Shown piece after piece: positions 1 to 8,661 of a DNA stretch of 34,513 nt. A model generated the notes under the pieces. It ran no database searches. It was given only the letters and a program-made list of their open reading frames with translations, and was not told the origin of the DNA. A program made the translations under genes and the position numbers. Within the stretch, counting starts at the first letter, position 1. Each line of letters begins with the position of its first letter. The DNA is from an uncultured Kordiimonadaceae bacterium (GTDB taxonomy: Bacteria; Pseudomonadota; Alphaproteobacteria; Sphingomonadales; Emcibacteraceae), in assembly GCA_937914685.1 (NCBI GenBank), contig CALDNY010000250.1, positions 1 to 34,513 of the forward strand. Reading direction: 5' to 3'.

Positions 1-2
1 CA

Positions 3-1124
3 AATGTGGCGCTTGTTGAGGCAGAATTTAATGGTTTTGGGGGTTCAGGGCGCAATGTGGGGCTAACAAATGCTGGCTTATGGCGTAATCCGGATGATAT
101 TGAGCGGGATATTGGTAAGAAATATGGCACCCGCCTGCATGAATTTTTATCAACAGCCCCTGATCTCGTGCATCAGCTTATTGACCAGCATAAAATCGAG
201 TGTCAATCCCACCGTAATGGTACACTTCACTTGGCTCATAATGTCGCAGGAATGAAAGCCATAGAAGATAGAGCATGGCAAATAAATGCCCGTGGTGGCA
301 GCGTTATGATGCTTGATCGGGAGCAAACTTTTAAATTAACTGCCGCCGAAAATTACTTGGGCGCTCTTCATGATATGCGCGCGGGTACTATTCAACCTTT
401 GGAATATTGTCATGGTTTAAGCATTAGCGCGCAAAAGGCAGGGGCTAAAATTTATACAAACTCGCCCGCCCTAAATGTTAAGTATAAACGAGGAAAGTGG
501 CATATTAAAACACCAAAGGGGTTTCTGATAGCGGGCCAAGTATTAATGGCAACCAATGCCTATTTAATCAATATTTTCCCCAAAATTAGAGCCTCTTATA
601 CGCCGCTTCATTATTGCCAGATGGCCTCTAACCCTTTGAGTGAGGAGCAATTAAAGCATTTTCTTCCCGCTAAAAACGGCACTTGGGATACACGTATGGT
701 TATGCGTTCTTTTCGCACAGACGACAGCGGGCGGCTGATTATTGGCACGATCGGTAATATATTTAAAAATGACGCGCCATTATTACAGTCATGGGCAAAT
801 AAAATAGTCAAAGAAACGTTTCCTAATGTTGGTCCCGTAACATGGCATTATAAATGGGCAGGAAGTCTCGCTTGTTCACAAAATTATATCCCAAATATTC
901 ACGATTTAGGACAAGGGCTATATAGTATAAGCGGTTTTAGTGGTCGCGGTATTGCCCCGGGCACGGCCTTTGGTCGGCTGATGGCGGATTATTTATTGGC
1001 AAAGATTTCATCAAAAGATTTACCCTTACCCTTAAGCCCGATCAAAGCTGTCGCTTTCAATAAAATAAGAGAAGCATTTTTTGAAAGCGGTGCACAGCTT
1101 TCACGGCTTTATGATCATCTTTAG
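3..1124 (+). CDS. FAD-dependent oxidoreductase (DAO family), 5' truncated by window edge
   Basis: ORF open to the left edge. 'VEAEFNGFGGSGRNVGLTNAGLW' matches the segment after the Rossmann GxGxxG in DAO/PuuB-like proteins. C-terminal 'GLYSISGFSGRGIAPGTAFGRLMADYL'. Confidence 0.85.
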   Translation, partial: NVALVEAEFNGFGGSGRNVGLTNAGLWRNPDDIERDIGKKYGTRLHEFLSTAPDLVHQLIDQHKIECQSHRNGTLHLAHNVAGMKAIEDRAWQINARGGSVMMLDREQTFKLTAAENYLGALHDMRAGTIQPLEYCHGLSISAQKAGAKIYTNSPALNVKYKRGKWHIKTPKGFLIAGQVLMATNAYLINIFPKIRASYTPLHYCQMASNPLSEEQLKHFLPAKNGTWDTRMVMRSFRTDDSGRLIIGTIGNIFKNDAPLLQSWANKIVKETFPNVGPVTWHYKWAGSLACSQNYIPNIHDLGQGLYSISGFSGRGIAPGTAFGRLMADYLLAKISSKDLPLPLSPIKAVAFNKIREAFFESGAQLSRLYDHL

Positions 1125-1132
1125 TTTCGTTT

Positions 1133-2446
1133 TTATAGGGTTGTTAAAATATCATCTAATGTATTGATGATGGTATCAATTTGCTTTTCCTCAATGATAA
1201 GCGGCGGTGATAAGGCAATGATATCGCCGGTAGTACGGATCAGAAGCCCTTGCTCAAAAGCTTTAAGATAAGCATCAAAGGCGCGCACTGATGGAGCCCC
1301 TTCTCTGGGGATAAGGTCAATGGCGGCGACCATACCGAAATTTCGAATGTCCCTCACTATATTATGACGTTTAAGGCTATGAACGGCTTTTTCAAAATAG
1401 GGACTTAAGGCTGCGGCGCGTTCAAATAAATTTTCTTCTTTATAAACATCTAAGGTGGCAATTCCCGCCGCGCAGGCAAGGGGATGGCCCGAATAGGTAT
1501 AACCGTGGAATAGCTCAATCACATCGGGTGGGCCATCAACTATGGTTCTTTGAATTTCATCACTGACCAAAACGGCTCCCATAGGCACGGCACCGTTGGT
1601 GAGACCTTTGGCCGTATTAATCATATCGGGTTGGATATTTAGGAGAGTGGCGGTTGACACATCACCTATGCGGCCAAAGGCGGTAATCACTTCATCAAAA
1701 ATAAGCAAAATATCATTGTCTTTGGTTATTTTGCGCAAGCGCTCTAAATATCCTTTTGGAGGTACAACAACACCAGCGGACCCTGCCATCGGCTCGACTA
1801 TGACGGCGGCAATGGTATCAGCACCGTGAAGTTCAATAATTTCCAGCAAACGATCTGCAAGTTCCACGCCGTGTTCTGGTTGGCCTTTTGAGAAAAGATT
1901 ACCTTCCACATTATGAGTATGAGGAAGATGATCGACCTCTGGTAAAAAGGGACCAAAAACTTTTCGTGCAGCAGGAATGCCCCCTACAGAAAGGCCGCCA
2001 AAATTAACACCGTGATAGCCTTTATCACGGCCAATTAGTTTTATTTTTTCAGGATTACCACGCGCCTTAAAATAGGCCCGGGCCAGTTTGAGCGATGTAT
2101 CGGCGGATTCTGATCCTGAATTAGTGAAAAACGCATGGTTTAAATCACCAGGAAATAAGTCTGTCAAACGTTCGGCAAATTCAAATGCCCCAAGATGCCC
2201 ACCTTGAAAGGCAGGAGAATAGGTCATTTGATCCACTTGGAATTTAATGGCGTCATTAATTTTTTTATTACCGTGACCTGCGTTGACACACCATAACCCA
2301 GCGCAACCATCAAGAACTTTTTTGCCCTCTGTGGTTTGGTAATACATGCCCGAGGCCGAGGCAAAAAGCCGAGGATTTTTCTTAAAAGCACGATTGGCAG
2401 TAAACGGCATCCAATAGGATTCTAGATTTTGCATATTTGCGGTCAT
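1133..2446 (-). CDS. Class-III PLP-dependent aminotransferase (omega-amino acid/amine:pyruvate type)
   Basis: 437 aa. 'FTNSGSESADTSLKLARAY', 'GYHGVNFGGLSVGG', 'LLIFDEVITAFGR', 'NTAKGLTNGAVPMGAV' (PLP lysine). Confidence 0.9.
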   Translation of the reverse strand: MTANMQNLESYWMPFTANRAFKKNPRLFASASGMYYQTTEGKKVLDGCAGLWCVNAGHGNKKINDAIKFQVDQMTYSPAFQGGHLGAFEFAERLTDLFPGDLNHAFFTNSGSESADTSLKLARAYFKARGNPEKIKLIGRDKGYHGVNFGGLSVGGIPAARKVFGPFLPEVDHLPHTHNVEGNLFSKGQPEHGVELADRLLEIIELHGADTIAAVIVEPMAGSAGVVVPPKGYLERLRKITKDNDILLIFDEVITAFGRIGDVSTATLLNIQPDMINTAKGLTNGAVPMGAVLVSDEIQRTIVDGPPDVIELFHGYTYSGHPLACAAGIATLDVYKEENLFERAAALSPYFEKAVHSLKRHNIVRDIRNFGMVAAIDLIPREGAPSVRAFDAYLKAFEQGLLIRTTGDIIALSPPLIIEEKQIDTIINTLDDILTTL

Positions 2447-2516
2447 AATGTTTCCTTTAGTTCTTTATATTGGTAAACTATATACGGGTAATTTACCTTT
2501 AATCAATCAGATAAAT

Positions 2517-3818
2517 CTATTTGCCTTCAATATTATCAAGAAAATTATGCCATTTTAATATAGCAGGCATAAACCATGGATTTCCGTAATAAAAAGGTTT
2601 TGTCTCAAAGCTCAAATCATCAAAGGCGGTCTGACAGTCGTCTTGTCCTAAAATGCGCCGTGACAGTTGACGGGCAAGATAAATAGAGCGTGTAACGCCA
2701 GATCCGCAATAGCCTATGGCATAATAAAGGCCATCATGAATTCCTAAATGTGGCGTATGATCAAAAGTATAAGCCACTTTACCAGACCATGAATATTCAA
2801 TTTTGACATTGTTTAGTTCTGGGAATATTCTACAAAGATTACTTTTTAATCCCTGACCATTTTGTATTGGCCTGTCCCATTGGTCGGTGCCGCGTGCGCC
2901 AAATAAAACCCGCTTGTCATCAGGACTGGCGCGATAATATTGCACAAGTCGGTGATTACCGCCGTGCATGCGCCGTTTTGGAAATAAACGATTGATGAGC
3001 TCTAGCGGTAATTGTTCGGTGGCAATCATGGCCGATGTTATGGGCAGGAGACGTTTGTAAAAATAAGATGAAAATTTACCAGAAAACCGCTTACTATAAC
3101 CATTACTGGCGATGACAACTTTGTCTGAGACCATGGTGCCTTTATTTGTCGTTGTCTCAAACCCATTTGGTGTTTTTATAATATCGCCGACCAGTGTTTC
3201 TTCAAAAATTTGCCCCCCTAAATCCACAATTTTTTTAACCAATCCCATGAGCAGCTTATTTGGATGAAGTCCACCGTCCCTTGGGTATATCACGCCGCCT
3301 TTATAAAGATCAGAGCCAATTTCGCTCTGAACGTCGCTGCCTTTGACCACCTCAAATTTAAAGCCTTTTAAATTCATGAGGTTTTCACAGTCAATAATAA
3401 CCTGATCTAAATCTTTTTGATTGGTAATGCCGCGAAACCGCCCTGTCATTTTAAGGTCACAATCAATATTTTCTGACTTAATGAATTGGGGAAAATAATC
3501 GATGGCGTTGATGCCTTCTTGTAATATGGCCAATGCTTTTGTTTTGCCGTATTTTTGGCTAAGGCCATCAAGGCCGAGCTTGTGAAGGCTTGGCCCCACC
3601 ATCCCGCCGTTCTTACCGCTGGCGCCGTGACCTAATTTCATGGCATCAAAAAGAACAACGGATTTTCCAGCTTTTAACAGATGGAGTGCTGTTGCCAGTC
3701 CCGTAAAGCCAGCCCCAACAATGCAAAAATCAGCAGATTGAGGGATTTTATCATTTAACTTATTGGGATTTTTAACGTCTAAATGCCAAAAAGGTATTTC
3801 ATTATATTGATCGGTCAT
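2517..3818 (-). CDS. FAD-dependent oxidoreductase (DAO family, gamma-glutamylputrescine oxidase-like)
   Basis: 'ADFCIVGAGFTGLATALHLLKAGKSVVLFDAMKLGHGASGKNGGMVGPSLH', C-terminal 'YAIGYCGSGVTRSIYLARQLSRRILG'. Divergent from the REC gene. Confidence 0.88.
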   Translation of the reverse strand: MTDQYNEIPFWHLDVKNPNKLNDKIPQSADFCIVGAGFTGLATALHLLKAGKSVVLFDAMKLGHGASGKNGGMVGPSLHKLGLDGLSQKYGKTKALAILQEGINAIDYFPQFIKSENIDCDLKMTGRFRGITNQKDLDQVIIDCENLMNLKGFKFEVVKGSDVQSEIGSDLYKGGVIYPRDGGLHPNKLLMGLVKKIVDLGGQIFEETLVGDIIKTPNGFETTTNKGTMVSDKVVIASNGYSKRFSGKFSSYFYKRLLPITSAMIATEQLPLELINRLFPKRRMHGGNHRLVQYYRASPDDKRVLFGARGTDQWDRPIQNGQGLKSNLCRIFPELNNVKIEYSWSGKVAYTFDHTPHLGIHDGLYYAIGYCGSGVTRSIYLARQLSRRILGQDDCQTAFDDLSFETKPFYYGNPWFMPAILKWHNFLDNIEGK

Positions 3819-3934
3819 GCATTGCTTATTTTTTTAATTGCTGATTGTGAATATCTATTTATAGTTTGTCAGTAAGTTTGATGTAATGATATAGTTTAGT
3901 TCATAAAAATATAAAAAAATGGGTAAATTGGAAT

Positions 3935-4444
3935 ATGGCTTTAACTGACCTTAGCAATTTAAGAATAATGATTGTCGATAGTAACGTTTTTATTGCAAAA
4001 ACTTTATTTTCTATTCTTGAAGCCTTTAATGCGGGTAAGATCATTGTTTGTGAGACTATTGAGGACGCCGAAAAGGTGATTACGCAAACTAATTTAGATT
4101 GTGTGTTTATTGATTTTATGGTTGAAGACCGAAGAGGTCTTGGTTTTGTCAAAACGGTGAGAAATATGGCTGAGGGTAAGAATGACAAAACATTACCGAT
4201 TATTTTAAATACAGGCTTAACGGATATGAAAACAATTTTTATGGCCCGTGATTATGGTGTTAATGAAATTATCAGCAAACCATTTTCACCAGATCAGGTT
4301 TTGTTAAAATTGGATAATGCCATCAACAATAAAAGAGAGTTTATTGATATGGATGAATTTATCGGGCCAAACCGTCGCCGCCATAAAGTCAATATGACCG
4401 ATTGGACGGGTGAAAAAGACCGCCGTTCCGCTAAACCAGAATAA
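3935..4444 (+). CDS. Single-domain response regulator (REC) with short C-terminal extension
   Basis: 'LRIMIVDSNVF', phosphoacceptor region 'CVFIDFMVEDRRG', 'LNTGLTD', 'ISKPFSPDQ'. No output domain. C-terminal 'FIGPNRRRH'. Confidence 0.85.
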   Translation: MALTDLSNLRIMIVDSNVFIAKTLFSILEAFNAGKIIVCETIEDAEKVITQTNLDCVFIDFMVEDRRGLGFVKTVRNMAEGKNDKTLPIILNTGLTDMKTIFMARDYGVNEIISKPFSPDQVLLKLDNAINNKREFIDMDEFIGPNRRRHKVNMTDWTGEKDRRSAKPE

Positions 4445-4453
4445 ACCTACTCT

Positions 4454-4497
4454 TAAATTAATAAAATATATTAGGTAAATTAATAAAATATATTAGG
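4454..4497. repeat. Perfect 22-bp tandem direct repeat (TAAATTAATAAAATATATTAGG x2)
   Basis: Read directly: copies at 4454-4475 and 4476-4497, ending 7 nt before the ATG at 4505. Confidence 0.95.
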
Positions 4498-4504
4498 AAT
4501 TCGC

Positions 4505-4906
4505 ATGGACGATGATAGTAAAATAACTAAAGATGAATTGATATCTCGTGCTAATGCGGCGCTTAAAAAAATTGTTCCTGAATTTGTTGGTAATTTAAAA
4601 GAAAGGGTGAGTAAACTTGAAACGGCAATTCATAAAAATGAACGCGAGGAAGCTATGTCCATAGCGTATGATCTTGAATGCGAAGCCGCGACATTTGGCT
4701 GGCCCCGCGTGACGCGAATTTGCAAATGGATTAGAAAAATACTCAATGGAGACTATGACAATAAACCAAGTGCCGAAGACGTTCTAAAGACACTGAATGC
4801 TTTAAAATTGATGGTCTGTGATCCTGAAAATCCTAATGAAGACCGTGATATGGCACTTTTTAAAGAGCTCTACCCTATCTTACAAAAATCCATTTCAGAT
4901 ATTTAA
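4505..4906 (+). CDS. Small Hpt-like protein with Tyr at the phospho-His position (pseudo-Hpt)
   Basis: 133 aa, helical. 'SIAYDLECEAATFGWPRVTRICKWIRKIL' resembles the Hpt signature 'xxHxLKGxAxxxGxxxLxxxCxxLE' with H->Y, K->E, G->C. Confidence 0.55.
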   Translation: MDDDSKITKDELISRANAALKKIVPEFVGNLKERVSKLETAIHKNEREEAMSIAYDLECEAATFGWPRVTRICKWIRKILNGDYDNKPSAEDVLKTLNALKLMVCDPENPNEDRDMALFKELYPILQKSISDI

Positions 4907-4916
4907 TATTTTAGCC

Positions 4917-6116
4917 TTATTTTTTTAAGGCATTTATATACCAGTTTACGAAATGCTGCTCCATGTCTTCCATCTTGGAAAATTTTCCTGGGCTATAAAA
5001 TCTAGAATCTACCCCTTTTCTGTTGTCGACAATGATTTTTTCATCGTCCAATATTGTCACGTGCCAAAGCCAAATTAAGGTCTCTAGGTCATAATCTTTT
5101 CCCTCAACCGCATCTTCGCGCACAAACCAAAATACATCGGCTACGCAGGTGTCAATTGACGTAGGTAGGAAGCGATAACCAACCATATGATCATCATATA
5201 TTAAGAAAAATGTAACCGGCCCTACCGAGAATTCAGACGCGCCTTCGCTAAAGTGATTTATTTTGCCAAGCAATGGGGCGACGGGCTTACCACCAAGGCT
5301 ACCGCTTTTCATTCCTTTAAGTAGGGGATTTCTCTCATATTGGTAGCCTTCATCGCCCTCTTTTGCGAGATCAAAATAATAGGAGGATGGTTTGGTTCTC
5401 ACATTACTTGTGGTTTCTTTTAAGTAGGTTTCCTTAAAGGGGTTAAATTTTTGTGGAGTTAAAGCAAGGGCATGGATTTTTGCATAATCAATGTGGGACG
5501 GCGCACAGTGGTAGCATTCTTGATAATTTTCCACAGCCAGCTTCCAGTTCGATTGAACGGGATAAGTATTTTGTTTGACCAGTTTCATTTTATCAAAACC
5601 AAATTGATCGAAAACATCAGTGAGGTCTTCCTGCATCCCTCTTAAAGAAGGAGGGTTTTGCGCTAGGCTAATGAATATTAACCCTCCGACCAGCTCCACA
5701 TGGGCTTGATGAAGGCCATTTTCAGATTTATCAAAATCACTATCCATGATACGCGCTGCAATAAGTTTGCCGTCTAGATCATAACTCCATGCGTGATAAG
5801 GACAGGTGAATGCTTTGGCATTGCCGGATTTTTTAAGACATACATGCGAACCTCTATGGCGACATACATTGAGATGAGCTTTAATTTTACCCTGTTTCGA
5901 GCGGGTAATGATGATGCTCTCTTTGTCAAACTCGAATAGGAAAAAATCACCGGGATTTGGAATTTGTGAAACGTGGCCCGCTAAAAGCCAATGATGGAGG
6001 AATATATTTTTCATCTCCTTATCATAAATTTGAGGGTTCTTATAAAAGTCCTGCTTTAGCGAATATCCATGTTGGTAATCAGCGATAAGATCAGATATTG
6101 ATTTGTCAGTGGCCAT
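4917..6116 (-). CDS. Rieske [2Fe-2S] ring-hydroxylating oxygenase alpha subunit (CntA/betaine-type)
   Basis: Rieske motif 'CRHRGSHVCLKKSGNAKAFTCPYHAWSYDLDG'; 'ENYQECYHCAPSH' iron site. Start chosen at MATDKS (6116); the tracked ORF extends to 6197 but that part covers a palindromic intergenic element. Confidence 0.88.
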   Translation of the reverse strand: MATDKSISDLIADYQHGYSLKQDFYKNPQIYDKEMKNIFLHHWLLAGHVSQIPNPGDFFLFEFDKESIIITRSKQGKIKAHLNVCRHRGSHVCLKKSGNAKAFTCPYHAWSYDLDGKLIAARIMDSDFDKSENGLHQAHVELVGGLIFISLAQNPPSLRGMQEDLTDVFDQFGFDKMKLVKQNTYPVQSNWKLAVENYQECYHCAPSHIDYAKIHALALTPQKFNPFKETYLKETTSNVRTKPSSYYFDLAKEGDEGYQYERNPLLKGMKSGSLGGKPVAPLLGKINHFSEGASEFSVGPVTFFLIYDDHMVGYRFLPTSIDTCVADVFWFVREDAVEGKDYDLETLIWLWHVTILDDEKIIVDNRKGVDSRFYSPGKFSKMEDMEQHFVNWYINALKK

Positions 6117-6140
6117 ATTTTGCATTCCATTCTGTAGATT

Positions 6141-6156
6141 TTGTACAAGTGTACAA
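6141..6156. promoter_or_regulatory. 16-bp palindrome TTGTACA-AG-TGTACAA, candidate repressor operator
   Basis: Perfect 7-bp arms with 2-bp spacer, about 25 bp upstream of the proposed Rieske start and downstream of the tetR gene. Confidence 0.5.
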
Positions 6157-6215
6157 TAATAATTACAAATTCTATTTATGCAATAATATTCAACCAACCC
6201 TACAGTAGCAAAGGC

Positions 6216-6854
6216 CTATAAAAATGCCTGCTTATGTTTGGGGAAGATTTGACGTAGATATTGCATCATAACTTTTTCGGCGTCACTTCGCTTAAAACCA
6301 TTGGCAGAGATAAGAATATTAAGCCATAAGCCGTCGGCCATAGCGATAATACCTTGCGCTAATTCTGCAATATCCATAGGGGAATACTTTCCCTCTTCGA
6401 TCAGTCGAGCTAATAATTCTTTGAGTATTTCTCTATAATCGGTGACGCGCTCCTGAGATATTTTTTTGTAGGTGGGGCGTGATTTTGCCTCACCCCAAAA
6501 AGCGAACCAAACGGCGAGTTTTTTATTATCGGCTACTGTTTTTTGGTAATCCGAGCGTAATAAAGCGGCAAGCTGACTGGCAGGGTCGCTTGCTGATTTT
6601 TCAAGGGCGGCGCGCCAATTTTGTTCATATTCGGCTCGTAACTGATTGAGCGTTTCATTGAGAAGATTTTCTTTGCTGGCAAAATGCAGATTGACAATAC
6701 CTTGGCTTAGACCTGCCGCGGTTGATACATGGGCGAGGGTTGTATCGCCTAGCCCTCTTTTGGCAATAGATTCTATTGCGGCATCAATAAGTTGACGACG
6801 ACGGACTATTTTTGCGGCTCGTCTTGTTATTAGCGGTTTGGTTTGTGCCGTCAT
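6216..6854 (-). CDS. TetR-family regulator (BetI-like)
   Basis: 'RRRQLIDAAIESIAKRGLGDTTLAHVSTAAGLSQGIVNLHFASKENLLNETLNQL' HTH; 'VWFAFWGEAKSRPTYKKI' as in BetI. Confidence 0.88.
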   Translation of the reverse strand: MTAQTKPLITRRAAKIVRRRQLIDAAIESIAKRGLGDTTLAHVSTAAGLSQGIVNLHFASKENLLNETLNQLRAEYEQNWRAALEKSASDPASQLAALLRSDYQKTVADNKKLAVWFAFWGEAKSRPTYKKISQERVTDYREILKELLARLIEEGKYSPMDIAELAQGIIAMADGLWLNILISANGFKRSDAEKVMMQYLRQIFPKHKQAFL

Positions 6855-6932
6855 ATTCTATTCCAATATCAATATAACATTATTTTATTATAATAATTAA
6901 GTAAGTCAATATAAAAGGTTATGCTAATGTAC

Positions 6933-6946
6933 TGAATAACCATTCA
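6933..6946. promoter_or_regulatory. Candidate TetR-type operator TGAAT-AACC-ATTCA
   Basis: Inverted repeat in the divergent tetR / flavoprotein intergenic region, about 100 bp upstream of 7045. Confidence 0.3.
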
Positions 6947-7044
6947 TTCATTTTTAGACTGGACAAGTTATTTCTTTATAGGCATAATTCTCCAATGAAT
7001 AAGGTCTGATTCTTGGAAATCTTACTGGTAAGGGATACTGTATT

Positions 7045-8661
7045 ATGAAAAAATATGATGTTATTGTCATTGGTGCGGGTCACAATGGCTTGACCAATGC
7101 GGCATTTTTGGCAAAAGCTGGGCTTGATGTTCTGGTGGTGGAAAAAAATGACTATATCGGCGGTGCTTCTGTGAGCCGAAATCTTCATAAGGACTGGATG
7201 TATTCAAATTGTTCTTACGTTTGTAGTCTGTTTAGGCCGGAAATTTACCGTCAACTTAATTTGGGCAAGCATGGGCTTCAGGTTGTTACCTATAATGGTG
7301 GCTTTTCCCTTACCGATAGCGGTGATTATCTTGGTAGTTATAGCGATCATGAAGTTATGCGCCGAGAAATTAAACGTCATAGCCCCATCGATGTTGATGC
7401 TTACGACCGCTATTATACAGAAATGGCAAAATGGTGCCGTTTTATTCGCCCAATGTTGCTGCGTACGCCGCCAGATCCGACAAGTTTTAAATTCCGCGAT
7501 CTCGATGAGCTTAGGTTTCTTGCTAAGAAATTCGGCGAATTAGGCCCTAAGGATTTGCATGATTTTATGCGCTTTTTCACCATCAGTGTGGGTGATTTTG
7601 TTGATCAGTTTTTTACATCTGATTTGATTAAGGCTCATAAGGCTGGTTCAGCCGTTGTTGGCACAAATCTTGGCCCTTATTCGCCGGGAACTGCTTATGT
7701 ATTGCTTCATCACTATATGGGTGATGTGGATGGCGCGACAGGGGCATGGGGTTTTGCCCGCGGTGGTATGGGATCAGTTGCCAAAGCTCTTTGTGGTGCT
7801 TTTCAGGAATTTGGCGGTGAGGTTCGAACAAATGCGGGCGTTGATCAAATTATGGTTAAGCGCGGAAAAGTAACGGGTGTCCGTCTGGACAACGGCGAAG
7901 AGATATTGGCCGATAGGGTGGTTTCCAACCTTGATGCCAAGAAAACCTTCCTAGGTATGATGGATCCAAAAGATGCAGGTGAGAAAGTTGTAAAAGCGGC
8001 CAAAAGGTTTAAAAGCCGAGGCTCATCAGGCAAGCTTAATATCGCCCTTAATGGTGTACCAGATTTTACGGCTCTGCCAAAAGGCAGTAAGCTGATCCAA
8101 GGGGATTTTCATATTATTGATAATATGGAAGCCTATGAGCGAGCTTATGATCAATGGAAAGATGGAACATGGTCGACAAGTCCATACCTAGATGTTCTGA
8201 TTCCGACACTGACAGATCCAACAATGGCTCCTCCAGGTAAGCATTTTATGTCTGTATTTGTTCAATATTGTCCAGCAAAGGTCAAAGGTAAAGAATGGAC
8301 AGACGATCTGATAAAACAGTTTGGTGATAATGTGATCGATAATATTGCTAAATATAGCCCGAATTTCAAAAGCCTTATTGAACATGTTGAAGTAAGAACA
8401 GGAAGCGTGATTGATAAAGAAGTCGGACTAACTGAAGGTAATATTTTTCAAGGCGAATTATCGCTTAACCAACTTATGTTTAACCGCCCATTTCCAGGCT
8501 ATGCCCAGTATCGGGGACCTGTCAATGGCATGTATATGTGCGGTTCTACCACTCATCCGGGCGGCGGCGTTATGGCGGCTCCGGGGGCTAATGCGGCCCG
8601 TGAAATATTGATGGATATGAAAATAAGTACCACCGTACCGGAGGACGAAGGCGATGACTGA
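7045..8661 (+). CDS. NAD(P)/FAD-dependent oxidoreductase, phytoene-dehydrogenase/PYROXD2-like (copy 1)
   Basis: 'YDVIVIGAGHNGLTNAAFLAKAGLDVLVVEKNDYIGGASVSR', C-terminal 'MYMCGSTTHPGGGVMAAPGANAAREIL'. Confidence 0.88.
   Translation: MKKYDVIVIGAGHNGLTNAAFLAKAGLDVLVVEKNDYIGGASVSRNLHKDWMYSNCSYVCSLFRPEIYRQLNLGKHGLQVVTYNGGFSLTDSGDYLGSYSDHEVMRREIKRHSPIDVDAYDRYYTEMAKWCRFIRPMLLRTPPDPTSFKFRDLDELRFLAKKFGELGPKDLHDFMRFFTISVGDFVDQFFTSDLIKAHKAGSAVVGTNLGPYSPGTAYVLLHHYMGDVDGATGAWGFARGGMGSVAKALCGAFQEFGGEVRTNAGVDQIMVKRGKVTGVRLDNGEEILADRVVSNLDAKKTFLGMMDPKDAGEKVVKAAKRFKSRGSSGKLNIALNGVPDFTALPKGSKLIQGDFHIIDNMEAYERAYDQWKDGTWSTSPYLDVLIPTLTDPTMAPPGKHFMSVFVQYCPAKVKGKEWTDDLIKQFGDNVIDNIAKYSPNFKSLIEHVEVRTGSVIDKEVGLTEGNIFQGELSLNQLMFNRPFPGYAQYRGPVNGMYMCGSTTHPGGGVMAAPGANAAREILMDMKISTTVPEDEGDD

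Noticed and set aside
4914-4931. GCCTTA-T6-TAAGGC inverted repeat between the Hpt-like and Rieske genes as a terminator
   Set aside because: Six-bp stem with an all-T loop, overlapping the Rieske stop codon, no clear T-run in either direction; too weak to call.
6881-6900. TATTATAATA decamer, also seen near 21255 and 26863-26880, as a shared regulator site
   Set aside because: It occurs in several AT-rich spacers including one outside the sulfur cluster; cannot be separated from background composition by eye.
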